From Rhizobium sp. Q54 (GTDB taxonomy: Bacteria; Pseudomonadota; Alphaproteobacteria; UBA2966; CAIVPW01): a stretch of 64,000 nucleotides of DNA. Below the pieces are notes generated by a model. That model was given only the letters and a program-made list of their open reading frames with translations. It did no database searches and was not told the origin of the DNA. A program made the position numbers and the translations under genes. Below are positions 30,424-38,979 of the stretch, piece after piece; the stretch's first letter is position 1; the number at the start of each line of letters is the position of its first letter. The stretch spans positions 62,001 to 126,000 of the forward strand of contig CAMDPO010000002.1 in NCBI GenBank assembly GCA_945904955.1, in the 5' to 3' direction.

Positions 30424-31043
30424 ACGTTCTCGACCTCGCCGCGTTCCGTGCCACGCCGCTGGCGCGCGAACCCTACGAGCACATGATCGTGCCCGGACTG
30501 GTGCCGGTGGCTGCCACCAACGCCGTGGCGCGCGACTTTCCGCGCATCCCCAAGGCGGGGCTGTATCCATTGTCCGCGCTCGACGTGCGCGGCTCGTTCG
30601 CCGAACTGATCGCCGCGCTCGACGGCGCGGAATTCGAGGCCGCGGTCGCGCAGAAGTTCGGTGTGGCGCTGGCCGGCAAGCCCAAGCTGTTCACCATCCG
30701 CGGCCGCTGCCACGCGCGCGACGGCGGCATCCACACCGATTCACTCACCAAGATCGTCACCGTGCTGCTGTATCTCAACCCGGCGTGGGAAGCGGACGGC
30801 GGACGGTTGCGCGTGCTGCGCAGTGCCACCGACATCAAGGATTTCCATGCCGAGGTGCCGCCGCTCGCCGGCACCATGCTGGCGTTCCGCCGCTCGGAGC
30901 GCTCCTACCACGGCCACGAGCCGTTCGTCGGCGAGCGCCGCGCTATCCAGGTCAACTGGATCACCGACGTGGCGACGCGCGACCGCGAAGAGACGCGCCA
31001 CCGCTGGTCGGCCCGCTTCAAAGCGCTCAATCCGTTCGCCTGA
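30420..31043 (+). CDS. 2-oxoglutarate/Fe(II)-dependent oxygenase-like protein
   Basis: A 207-residue protein with a double-stranded beta-helix signature. The iron triad is His-Thr-Asp in GGIHTDSLTK plus a distal His in RSYHGHEPFVG, followed by the 2-oxoglutarate-binding Arg in ERRAIQVNW. The AEVPPLAGTMLAFRRS segment is typical of prolyl-hydroxylase-like 2OG-Fe(II) oxygenases. The substrate is unknown. Its start overlaps the ELM1 gene by 4 nt and its TGA shares a base with the ATG of the next gene, so the three products are probably made in fixed ratio. Confidence 0.88.
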   Translation: MNVLDLAAFRATPLAREPYEHMIVPGLVPVAATNAVARDFPRIPKAGLYPLSALDVRGSFAELIAALDGAEFEAAVAQKFGVALAGKPKLFTIRGRCHARDGGIHTDSLTKIVTVLLYLNPAWEADGGRLRVLRSATDIKDFHAEVPPLAGTMLAFRRSERSYHGHEPFVGERRAIQVNWITDVATRDREETRHRWSARFKALNPFA

Positions 31044-33001
31044 TGGCGCAACCCAAGAAGGTACCCAAGCCCCAGGGACCAAGGCTCGGACCAAGCCTTG
31101 GCCTGGCCATCGAGACGTTCCGCCACGACGGTGCACGTCACTTCGGCACCACGCCGTTCAAGGCGCTCGGTCACCCGCTCGCCGCACCCAAGGGGCGCGC
31201 GCTCGCCAAGACGCTGCGCAAGCGCGCGCCGATTGCGGTGTTCGATCCCGACGGGCTGCTTGCGTCGTTCGCGGCGTTCTACGGACTTGAGTCCGAAAGC
31301 GTCGGCGGCGTCTACGTACGGCGCAGCGAGGATGCCGGCAAGAAGGTCCTCGGGCGCACGACGCAAAGCGTCCACACGCTCGCGTGGTCGAAAGCCCGCA
31401 CGGTGTTCGTCGCGGCATTCGATGCCAAGCGCACCATCGAGCAGTTGCGCACCGTGCTGCCCAAGGCGACGTATTTCAGCTTCGACGAGCTGCGCATTCC
31501 GGCCGATTGGCTGAGCAACAAGCGCCAGTATCTGGACGCACGCAACTTCGCCACCAATTTTGCGTTCTTGCGCGACGAGCCGGGGCATCACACGGCGGTG
31601 CGGACGGCCAACTATTGGGGCAGCTACGGCGCCACTGACGCGGCGATGTGGCTGCGCCTGTTCGGCGCCGACGGCAACGTGCTCGCCGAATGGACCGAGC
31701 AACTGGGGGGCGCGGGGGCGAGCTTCGTCGTTGACAGCCGCGCCGTGCGCGAGCGCTTCGGCCTGGGGCCGTTCGCGGGATCGCTGTTCCTGCATGCGCT
31801 GCGCATTCAGGGCCACGACATCGTCAAGTACGCCCTCGATACCTTCGGCGACAATGACACGGTGCTGTCGGCAACCCACGACGCCAATGCGTGGCCCGCC
31901 GACCTGTACGCAGGCTTGCCGGCGCCGGCGGCGGATGAGCGCGTCGTACTGTGGGTGCAGAACAGCCACCCCATTCCGATTCCGGCGCGCGGCATTTCGT
32001 TCGGGCTCATGGGCGGGACATCCACCGTCGCCTACCCCGAAGAGGTGCCGCCGTTCGCGACGCGCGCCATCGACGTCGGCGCGCTGTTGCCGCGGGCGCG
32101 CTGGCCGCATCAGCTTGAGATTCACGCCGGGCGCTATTTCGTGCGTCCGCGCTATGAGATCGAGCGCAACGGGCGCAGCCGCATCGCCCACGCCAACGTC
32201 GAACGCACGGACCTGAAGACGGACGCGACCATCGCCAAGCTCGGGCCCGAGTTCGGCAAGGGATTCATCCTGCCCTTCCCGTTGCCACCGATCGCGCGCT
32301 TCCGCACGACCCTGCTGCCGACGCCGATGGCGACCGGGCAGAGGTCCCTGCCCATCGCGGTTGCAGTGATGGACAAGCGTGGCAAGGAGATCGCGCGCCG
32401 TTCGCTCGGCAAGCTGTCGCGCGGTCACGAGACACTGGTGGACATCGACAAGCTGTTGGGCGGCGCCAAGGTCGGTACCTTCGGGCACGCGGAGCTCATG
32501 TACGACTTCAAGAAGGGCAGCGACGCCGACGGCTGGCTGCATGGCATCGCGCGCTTCGAGGACCGGCGCACGGGACACATCGCCGAAACCAGCTTCGGCG
32601 CGCACATCTTCAATACCCTCGCGGTCTACAAAGACGAGCCGCAGTCGTATGCGGGGCCGCCGCCCGGCCTGTCCACGCGCCTGTTCCTGCGCGTCGGGCC
32701 GGCGCCGGCCGAGACGTTCTGCCACCTGGTCTACGCCGCGTCGTTGCCGTGGCGGCCGAAGTCCGAGACGGCGCTGGTGCTCACCGCCGCCGACGGCAAG
32801 GAGGTCGCCACCGAGACGGTACGGATCGCCTGTGGCGGGTCGCTGTTCTGGCAGGTGAGCGACGTGTTCGACGCGGCGACGCGCGCCAAGGCCGGCGCGA
32901 ACTCTTATGTCCTCGTGCGCGATGCGACCTGCCGGCTGTTCGGCTTCCACGGCCTGGATACGGGGGCGGCGTTTTCCCTCGATCACATGTTTGGGTTCTA
33001 G
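31043..33001 (+). CDS. Large conserved-looking protein of unknown function
   Basis: A 652-residue soluble protein. No signal peptide or membrane helix is seen. The N-terminal 170 residues include PIAVFDPDGLLASFAAFYG and TYFSFDELRIP, followed by a region with SYGATDAAMWLRLFGADG. The middle and C-terminal parts are beta-rich, with repeated patterns such as TLLPTPMATGQRSLPIAVAV and HAELMYDFKKGSD, suggesting stacked beta domains. I do not recognise the family. The start at ATG 31043 (sequence TGATG) gives 1-nt overlap with the oxygenase gene. Confidence 0.75.
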   Translation: MAQPKKVPKPQGPRLGPSLGLAIETFRHDGARHFGTTPFKALGHPLAAPKGRALAKTLRKRAPIAVFDPDGLLASFAAFYGLESESVGGVYVRRSEDAGKKVLGRTTQSVHTLAWSKARTVFVAAFDAKRTIEQLRTVLPKATYFSFDELRIPADWLSNKRQYLDARNFATNFAFLRDEPGHHTAVRTANYWGSYGATDAAMWLRLFGADGNVLAEWTEQLGGAGASFVVDSRAVRERFGLGPFAGSLFLHALRIQGHDIVKYALDTFGDNDTVLSATHDANAWPADLYAGLPAPAADERVVLWVQNSHPIPIPARGISFGLMGGTSTVAYPEEVPPFATRAIDVGALLPRARWPHQLEIHAGRYFVRPRYEIERNGRSRIAHANVERTDLKTDATIAKLGPEFGKGFILPFPLPPIARFRTTLLPTPMATGQRSLPIAVAVMDKRGKEIARRSLGKLSRGHETLVDIDKLLGGAKVGTFGHAELMYDFKKGSDADGWLHGIARFEDRRTGHIAETSFGAHIFNTLAVYKDEPQSYAGPPPGLSTRLFLRVGPAPAETFCHLVYAASLPWRPKSETALVLTAADGKEVATETVRIACGGSLFWQVSDVFDAATRAKAGANSYVLVRDATCRLFGFHGLDTGAAFSLDHMFGF

Positions 33002-33099
33002 TCGGAACCTGGGCCGCCTTGCCCGGCGCCGCGCGACGCCATACATAAGCGGCTCTCACGCTATCTAGAGTGCGCGCCTAAGGCGCGACGAGGCACCCC

Positions 33100-34074
33100 A
33101 TGGCGACGCGGCGTCATTCCAAGGTCCTGATCATCGGCTCCGGCCCGGCCGGCTACACCGCCGCCATCTACACGGCGCGGGCAAGCCTCGCGCCGATGCT
33201 GGTGCGCGGCATCCAGCCGGGCGGCCAGATGACCATCACCACCGACGTCGAGAACTATCCGGGCTTCGCCGACGTCATCCAGGGGCCGTGGCTCATGGAG
33301 CAGATGGAGAAGCAGGCGCGCCACGTCGGCACGCAGATGCTCGAGGACATCATCGTCTCCGTCGACCTGTCCAAACGGCCGTTCGAGGCGGTGGGCGACT
33401 CCGGCGACATCTATTCCGGCGACGCGCTGATCATTGCGACCGGCGCGCGGGCACGCTGGCTGGGGCTGGCGTCGGAAGAGAAGTTCAAGGGCTTCGGCGT
33501 CTCCGCGTGCGCCACGTGCGACGGCTTCTTCTACAAGGGTCGCGAGGTCGTGGTGGTCGGTGGCGGCAACACCGCAGTGGAAGAGTCGCTCTACCTCGCC
33601 AACTTCGTGTCCAAGGTGACGCTGGTGCACCGGCGCGATTCGCTCAAGGCCGAGCACATCCTGCAGAAGCGCCTGTTCGCGCATCCGAAGATCAACGTGG
33701 TGTGGGACAGCGTCATCGACGAGATCGCCGGCACCCAGAACCCGCCCGGCGTCAACGCCGTGCGCTTGCGCAACGTGCGCACGGGAGCGACCTCGGACGT
33801 TGCCGTGCACGGCGTGTTCATCGCGATCGGTCATGACCCGTCGACCGAGCTGTTCCGCGGCAAGGTGGATATGGACGAATCCGGCTACCTGAAAACCGTG
33901 CCTGGATCGACGCGCACCAACATCGAAGGCGTGTTCGCGGCGGGCGACGTGCAGGACGCGGTCTATCGCCAGGCGGTCACCGCGGCCGGCACCGGCTGCA
34001 TGGCGGCGCTCGATGCCCAGCACTTCCTCGCCGACCAGGCCGATAGCCAAGCGCCGCGCGCCGCCGCGGAGTAG
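33100..34074 (+). CDS. trxB: Thioredoxin reductase
   Basis: A 324-residue NADPH- and FAD-dependent disulfide reductase. The FAD-binding IIGSGPAGYTAAIY lies near the N-terminus and the redox motif CATCDG at about 143. The NADPH Rossmann fold VVVGGGNTAVEESLY follows, with FAAGDVQDAVYRQAVTAAG at the C-terminal FAD site. It reduces thioredoxin. The gene order after greA-Lrp resembles many Rhodospirillales genomes. It is followed after 64 nt by a TPR-like secreted protein that may or may not be co-transcribed. Confidence 0.96.
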   Translation: MATRRHSKVLIIGSGPAGYTAAIYTARASLAPMLVRGIQPGGQMTITTDVENYPGFADVIQGPWLMEQMEKQARHVGTQMLEDIIVSVDLSKRPFEAVGDSGDIYSGDALIIATGARARWLGLASEEKFKGFGVSACATCDGFFYKGREVVVVGGGNTAVEESLYLANFVSKVTLVHRRDSLKAEHILQKRLFAHPKINVVWDSVIDEIAGTQNPPGVNAVRLRNVRTGATSDVAVHGVFIAIGHDPSTELFRGKVDMDESGYLKTVPGSTRTNIEGVFAAGDVQDAVYRQAVTAAGTGCMAALDAQHFLADQADSQAPRAAAE

Positions 34075-34138
34075 CGCTCGGTTTTTCGCCGGCGCGGCGA
34101 AGCTGGTATAAGAAGCCAACGCTCTTCGGGAGGCAGCG

Positions 34139-34855
34139 ATGATGATCGCGCGCGCGGCACGAGCCTTGGGGTTGGCGGTCGGGCTCGCCCTTGCCAGCAC
34201 CGCTCCGGCTTGGTCGCAGGACGTCGCGGCCGAGTGGGAGCAGCACATGCGCGCCGGCGCGCAGGCCTACGGCCTCGCCCAGATGGACGTCGCCACGCGC
34301 GAGCTCGAGGCAGCGCTTGCGATCGCCGAGAAGAACTTCGCCAACGACGACACCAAGATGATCAACACGTGGCTCAACGTGGTGCCGCTGCGCCGCTCCC
34401 AGAACAAGCTGGCCGAGGCGGCCGCCACGGGTGAGCTGATGCTGGCGCGGCTGGGCAAGGTCGCGGGCGAGAACAGCCCCGACCTGATGGCGCCGCTGGT
34501 GATGGTGGCGGCGACCTATCGTGACCTCAAGGATTGGGCCAACTCGGACAAGCTCTACCAGCGCACCATCGCGCTGCACGACGAGTACTACGGCGACGCG
34601 CACCCGCGCACGATCACCATGCTGGAAGACCGCGCGGTGATGTTGGGCCTCGCGGGACGCGGTGCGGAGAGCCTTGAGCTGTTCGCCGACCTGGTTGACC
34701 GCTGGCGGTACGGACTGGGGGACAACCACATCCGCGAGGCGATCAGCCGGCGTGGCTATGCCGACGCCCTGCGCAAGGCCGGCCGCGATGCCGAAGCCGT
34801 GGCGCAGGAGAAGATCGCGGACCAGATCTCCTTCATCTGGGAAGCCGGACGCTAG
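34139..34855 (+). CDS. Secreted TPR-like protein
   Basis: A 238-residue protein with a signal peptide (GLAVGLALASTAPAWSQ, cleavage near residue 26). The mature part is helical, with TPR-like pairs: ATRELEAALAIAEKNF, LAEAAATGELMLARLG and NSDKLYQRTIALHDEYYG. The last one resembles the tetratricopeptide tandem of the NB-ARC/kinesin light chain type. Probably a periplasmic scaffold. A 5-nt gap to the next secreted protein suggests co-expression. Confidence 0.75.
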   Translation: MMIARAARALGLAVGLALASTAPAWSQDVAAEWEQHMRAGAQAYGLAQMDVATRELEAALAIAEKNFANDDTKMINTWLNVVPLRRSQNKLAEAAATGELMLARLGKVAGENSPDLMAPLVMVAATYRDLKDWANSDKLYQRTIALHDEYYGDAHPRTITMLEDRAVMLGLAGRGAESLELFADLVDRWRYGLGDNHIREAISRRGYADALRKAGRDAEAVAQEKIADQISFIWEAGR

Positions 34856-34860
34856 CCGCC

Positions 34861-35412
34861 GTGCGGGTTCTACGGTTCGCCTTGCTGGCCGCCGCTCTCG
34901 CTGCCGGGCCCGCCGACGCAGCGCCCGGGGTGCTCGCCGGCTTCGGCAACGTGCCGTTCGGCACGCCGATGGATCTCGCCAAGGCGGCGCGCGGCGTCGA
35001 GGTGCGCGAGCAGCGCTGCGACGACACATGGTGCGAGATGGTCTACCGCACGACGGTGCGCGAGCTCGACGTCACGGTGTGGCAGCAGTTCTCGAACGGA
35101 CGCGCCATCGATGCCGAGGTGCTGGTGCGCGGGCCGGGCGCCGAGGGGCGGCACCTCAACGTGTCGCGCTGCGATGCGACCTATAGCCGCGTCCACATGC
35201 TGCTGACCGAGACGTATGGCCCGTCCGACGTGCCGATCATCCTGCGCAACGAGTACACGCCCAACGGCATCGTCGAAGTGCGCGAGACGACGTGGACGTT
35301 CAGCAACGGCGCCCGCATCCGCGAGAAGCGCGATGCCACCATCGATGGCACTTGCGCGGTGCGCCTGTTCTATCGGCCGGGCCTGGACCGGGTCGGCGAC
35401 GCGCGCCTCTGA
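34861..35412 (+). CDS. Secreted four-cysteine protein, paralog A
   Basis: A 183-residue protein from a GTG start with a short signal peptide (LLAAALAAGPADA). The mature part starts GVLAGFGNVPFGTPMDLAKAA and has cysteines in QRCDDTWCEMVYRTTV, SRCDATYS and GTCAVRLFYRPG. The neighbouring gene at 35532 encodes the same layout, so these four cysteines are conserved and probably form two disulfides. Predicted periplasmic. No known family is recognised with confidence. Confidence 0.75.
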   Translation: MRVLRFALLAAALAAGPADAAPGVLAGFGNVPFGTPMDLAKAARGVEVREQRCDDTWCEMVYRTTVRELDVTVWQQFSNGRAIDAEVLVRGPGAEGRHLNVSRCDATYSRVHMLLTETYGPSDVPIILRNEYTPNGIVEVRETTWTFSNGARIREKRDATIDGTCAVRLFYRPGLDRVGDARL

Positions 35413-35531
35413 GTTATCCTCACAACGGAACGTCTTGGTTGCGGAACACAGAGTCGTCACCGTGCATACGGGCGTCCTCCGTGCTATGGAGTCCCTAAGC
35501 TTGGGGGAGCTTCGAGCAGGAGTACTCCGTC

Positions 35532-36098
35532 ATGCGTTTGGTACAACCGATGCTGCTGGCCGGCGTGGCGACACTGGCGGTGGCGCTGGCCGGACCGGCA
35601 GTTTCCGCGAATGGTAAACTCGCCGGGTTCGGCAACGTAGCTTTTGGAACAGAGTTCGAGACGGCCAAGCGCGCCAAGGGCCTCGAGATTCGCGAAGAAA
35701 CCTGCAACCCGACGCTTTGCCAGCTCGTCTACCGGACGACAGTCTCGGACCTGCCGGTGACCGTATGGCAGGCCTTCACCGACCGGCGCGCCGCCGAAGC
35801 AGAAATCCAGGTACGCGGCACGGCTGACCAGGGGCGTTTCGTCAGCGCCTCGCGCTGCGATGCGACCTTCAACCGGGTCTACGTCATGCTGCGCGACAAG
35901 TACGGCGAGGCGGACCTGCCGGTGGTCCAGCGCCAAGAGCCGACCACCTCGGGCGTGGCCGACGTACGCGAGGTCACGTTTACCTTCCCGGACGGCGCCC
36001 AGATTCGGCAAAAGCGCGACGTGACGGAGGATGGAACCTGCGCCGTCCGTGTATTCTACCGCCCGAGTTCGCCTTCGGGGGGTGACGCCGCCTTCTGA
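35532..36098 (+). CDS. Secreted four-cysteine protein, paralog B
   Basis: A 188-residue protein with a signal peptide (LAGVATLAVALAGPAVSA, cleavage near residue 26). The mature part follows paralog A closely: KLAGFGNVAFGTEFETAKRA, EETCNPTLCQLVYRTTV, SRCDATFN and GTCAVRVFYRP. All four cysteines keep their positions. A tandem duplication is evident. GAGCAGGAG lies upstream of the ATG. A 119-bp gap separates it from paralog A, so it may have its own promoter. Confidence 0.75.
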   Translation: MRLVQPMLLAGVATLAVALAGPAVSANGKLAGFGNVAFGTEFETAKRAKGLEIREETCNPTLCQLVYRTTVSDLPVTVWQAFTDRRAAEAEIQVRGTADQGRFVSASRCDATFNRVYVMLRDKYGEADLPVVQRQEPTTSGVADVREVTFTFPDGAQIRQKRDVTEDGTCAVRVFYRPSSPSGGDAAF

Positions 36099-36126
36099 GG
36101 ATCTGAGCCTTGGGAGGGGCAGTACA

Positions 36127-38313
36127 GTGTTTGCTCGCAACGGTCGCTCGCGCACGTCGGTTCTGTCGGCTTGGCTCGTCGTAGCTGGGCTCGGCCTGCC
36201 CCTACCCTCCTTCGCCGCGGCCATCGACGACGCAGCGGCAGGACTAGTCGCGTTTCAGCGCGGCGCGCACCCCGAGGCGATCACGCTCTTCACGCGCGCG
36301 ATCGGCTCGGGTGAACTCACCGGCACCAACCTCGCCGCCGCTCACACCAATCGCGGCCTCGCGCTGTCTGCTCGGGGCAGCCAGAGCGAGGCGCTGGCGG
36401 ATTTCGAGCGCGCCATCGCGCTCCGGCCGGACTCCGCCGCGGCGCTGGCCGGGCGCGGCGCGGCCCTGCGCGGTCTCGGCCGCCTGAACGAAGCGATCGC
36501 CGACCTCGACAAGGCGATCGCCCTCGACCCCACCGATCGCGCGGCACGGCATTCGCTGGCCGCCGTGCGCTTCGACCAGGGGCAGTACGACACGGCGGCC
36601 GCCGACTACACCGACCTGTTGCGCACCAATCCGAACGACACGGCGGCGCTGACCAACCGCGGCATGACGTACCTCGCGCTGAACGATGCCCCCAAGGCGG
36701 TGCCGGACTTCGCGGCGGTCCTGCGCTTGCAGCCACAGAACCCCGTGGCGCACTTCAACCGTGGCCTCGCCTTCGCCCAGGCGGAGATCTGGGATCGCGC
36801 CGACGCCGACTTCCAGGGCGCCATCCGGCTGAAGGCGGACTATGTCGAGGCGCACTATCAGCGCGGCCTGACGTGGGCGGCGCGCAATCGCCTGGACTGG
36901 GCCGACGAGGAATACACCCTCGCCCTCAACGCCGACGCCAAGCACACGCCCTCGCTGCTGGCCCGCGCCGTTGCCCGCAAGGTGCGCGGCGACGCGGCCG
37001 GAGCGCTCAACGACTTCGGCGTGGTGCTGGCCCAGGACGCCGGGCAGGTCGACGCGCTGCTGGCGCGCGCCGCCCTGCAGATGGAGCGCGGCCAGGTGGC
37101 GGAAGCCATTCGCGACTACGACCAGGTAATCGTCGCCGATCCGCGCAACGTCACCGCCATCGCCAACCGCGCTGCGGCGTACGGTCGCCTCGGCGACTAT
37201 GCGGAGGCGGCGCGCGGCTTCACCCGCGTCACCGAGCTCACGCCGAACGATGCGCGCGCCTGGTACGCGCGCGCCACCGCCTACCGGCGGCAGGGCCGCA
37301 ACGACCTGGCGATGACCGACCTGGGCCGGGCGATCCAGCGCGATGCCACCATGACCGAAGCCTTCGCCGATCGCGGCGAGCTCTATTTGCGCGAAGGCAG
37401 CTTTGGCTCGGCCTTGCGCGACTTCAACGCCGTCATCGCTCTGAACCCCAACCATGTCGCAGCGTTGATCAACCGCGGCATCACGCAACATCGCCAGGGC
37501 GAGACAGCGGCCGCAGTGAAGGATTTCGATGCCGCGCTGGCGGTAGACCCGCGCTCGGCACCTGCGCTCTACAATCGCGGCAATTCCTACGCGGCGCTCG
37601 GCGACTACGCGCATGCCCTCGCGGACTACACCGCCGCCGTCGCAATCACGCCGACGGCCGAGGCGCTCCACAACCGCGCCAACGCACTGGTCGCCTTGGA
37701 CCGTCGCGTCGAGGCAATGCCGGACTACGACCGTGCCGTCGCCCTCAACCCCACGTTCGCGCTCGCGCACTACAATCGCGGCATGGCCCACAACGCCGCC
37801 GGCAATAGCGATCAGGCGCTCGCCGATCTGAACCGCGCCGTCGAACTCGACAGCGCCCTCCGGGGGGCACGGTTGGAGCGTGCCGTGCTGCACTTCGGCC
37901 GCGGCGAGTTCGCCGATGCGTCCGAGGATTTCTTCGTCATGATGCGCCTCGACCCGGGCCAGACCACGCGCTGGCAGATGTGGCGCTACCTCGCCGCGCG
38001 GCGCTCCGGAAACCAGGACATCGTTGACTACGCGCGTCCGTCGCTGGCCGGCGCCGACCGGCTCCAGTGGCCGGCGCAAATCATTGCGTTGCTCTTCGAC
38101 GAGATCACCCCGGACGCTGCGCTCGCCGGCACCGCCGGCAACAAGGAACGCGCCACCATGGCGCGCTTCTTTGCCGGCGAGATCCTGTTGCTGAAAGGGC
38201 AAAAGGACGCGGGGGTTGCGATGCTCGCCAGCGCCGTCCAGGAAGGGTACCCGGGCTACGAGGCCATCGCCGCGCGCGCCGAACTGGCGCGCATGGGGTT
38301 GGTCCCGAACTAG
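36127..38313 (+). CDS. Secreted tetratricopeptide-repeat protein
   Basis: A 728-residue protein from GTG 36127, preceded by GGGAGGGG at 7 nt. The signal peptide is SVLSAWLVVAGLGLPLPSFAAA. The mature chain is about 16 consecutive TPR units with the canonical pattern (AHTNRGLALSARGSQSEALA, ALTNRGMTYLALNDAPKAV, AHFNRGLAFAQAEIWDRADA, ALYNRGNSYAALGDYAHAL). TPR arrays bind other proteins. Predicted periplasmic. The longer frame overlapping paralog B's 3' end is not used because it lacks a signal peptide. Confidence 0.85.
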   Translation: MFARNGRSRTSVLSAWLVVAGLGLPLPSFAAAIDDAAAGLVAFQRGAHPEAITLFTRAIGSGELTGTNLAAAHTNRGLALSARGSQSEALADFERAIALRPDSAAALAGRGAALRGLGRLNEAIADLDKAIALDPTDRAARHSLAAVRFDQGQYDTAAADYTDLLRTNPNDTAALTNRGMTYLALNDAPKAVPDFAAVLRLQPQNPVAHFNRGLAFAQAEIWDRADADFQGAIRLKADYVEAHYQRGLTWAARNRLDWADEEYTLALNADAKHTPSLLARAVARKVRGDAAGALNDFGVVLAQDAGQVDALLARAALQMERGQVAEAIRDYDQVIVADPRNVTAIANRAAAYGRLGDYAEAARGFTRVTELTPNDARAWYARATAYRRQGRNDLAMTDLGRAIQRDATMTEAFADRGELYLREGSFGSALRDFNAVIALNPNHVAALINRGITQHRQGETAAAVKDFDAALAVDPRSAPALYNRGNSYAALGDYAHALADYTAAVAITPTAEALHNRANALVALDRRVEAMPDYDRAVALNPTFALAHYNRGMAHNAAGNSDQALADLNRAVELDSALRGARLERAVLHFGRGEFADASEDFFVMMRLDPGQTTRWQMWRYLAARRSGNQDIVDYARPSLAGADRLQWPAQIIALLFDEITPDAALAGTAGNKERATMARFFAGEILLLKGQKDAGVAMLASAVQEGYPGYEAIAARAELARMGLVPN

Positions 38314-38318
38314 CCAGG

Positions 38319-38545
38319 ACTCGTCGCGCGATAGAGGGCCATGGCGCCCTCGTCGTGCAGCGTTTCGACGCCGATGAATCCGGCCGCGCCGGCACCACGT
38401 AGCTGTCGCAGTAGAGGAACTGCCGTTCCCGCGCAGCGCCGCGCGCGCGACCCGGAAGAACGCAGGGATACGGGTCTTGTGGCGCACCTCGTGCGCGGAC
38501 TGCTGCGCAACGACGAAATCGAATAGACCGAGTCCGTCGCCCCAC
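38319..38545 (-). pseudogene. Possible decayed gene remnant
   Basis: On the minus strand, protein-like pieces lie in three different frames in consistent order: RIPAFFRVARAALR, then RQFLYCDSYVV, then GFIGVETLHDEGAMALYRA. Read together they resemble the C-terminal part of a class I methyltransferase, but no single frame is intact. The call rests on composition only. Confidence 0.3.
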
Positions 38546-38581
38546 CGGGGCTCGCGAAAGTCGAAGGGGAGGGACCTTGCG

Positions 38582-38962
38582 TTAGCGGAGGTTGCGGTTG
38601 GTGGTGCCGGCGGAGTTCTGCGGACGCACGAAGCTGTTCACCAGGTCGCCGAGGTAGGTGTCGCACTCGTAGTTGTGGCGGGCCGAGGTGCCTTGCGGGT
38701 TGCGCATGATGACGACGCCGCCGAAGTTGACGCGATCCGGCCCGATCTCCTGGTGCCAGACGGTGTCTTCGAGGAAGTTGAGCGGCTCGCGCGCATAGAT
38801 CTCGGCGTCAAAGATGACCTCGCGGCAGATGCGGATCTCGCGCTCCCACCTGCCGTAGCCCGCGACCACGGTGCCGGACGGGCTCGGCCACAAGAAGTAG
38901 GCGGCGGCCACAAGCACCACCGCCGCACCGCCTACGAGGGCGGTGCGCATCGTCTTCGTCAT
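38582..38962 (-). CDS. Small single-helix membrane protein after msrP
   Basis: A 126-residue protein from ATG 38962, with AGGAA 8-9 nt upstream. It has one N-terminal transmembrane segment (ALVGGAAVVLVAAAYFLW), then an extracytoplasmic domain with cysteines in IRICREV and YECDTYLG, and FGGVVIMRNPQ. No family is recognised. The frame extends upstream through msrP but is not protein-like there. It follows msrP by 17 nt, the place where the haem protein msrQ usually lies. Confidence 0.75.
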   Translation of the reverse strand: MTKTMRTALVGGAAVVLVAAAYFLWPSPSGTVVAGYGRWEREIRICREVIFDAEIYAREPLNFLEDTVWHQEIGPDRVNFGGVVIMRNPQGTSARHNYECDTYLGDLVNSFVRPQNSAGTTNRNLR

Positions 38963-38979
38963 ACCGGAAGTTCCTGGAG

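Noticed and set aside
30905-33046. 713-codon open frame opposite the 652-residue unknown protein
   Set aside because: The plus-strand gene overlaps its upstream neighbour by TGATG and has better composition; the minus frame is Arg/Gly-rich without structure.
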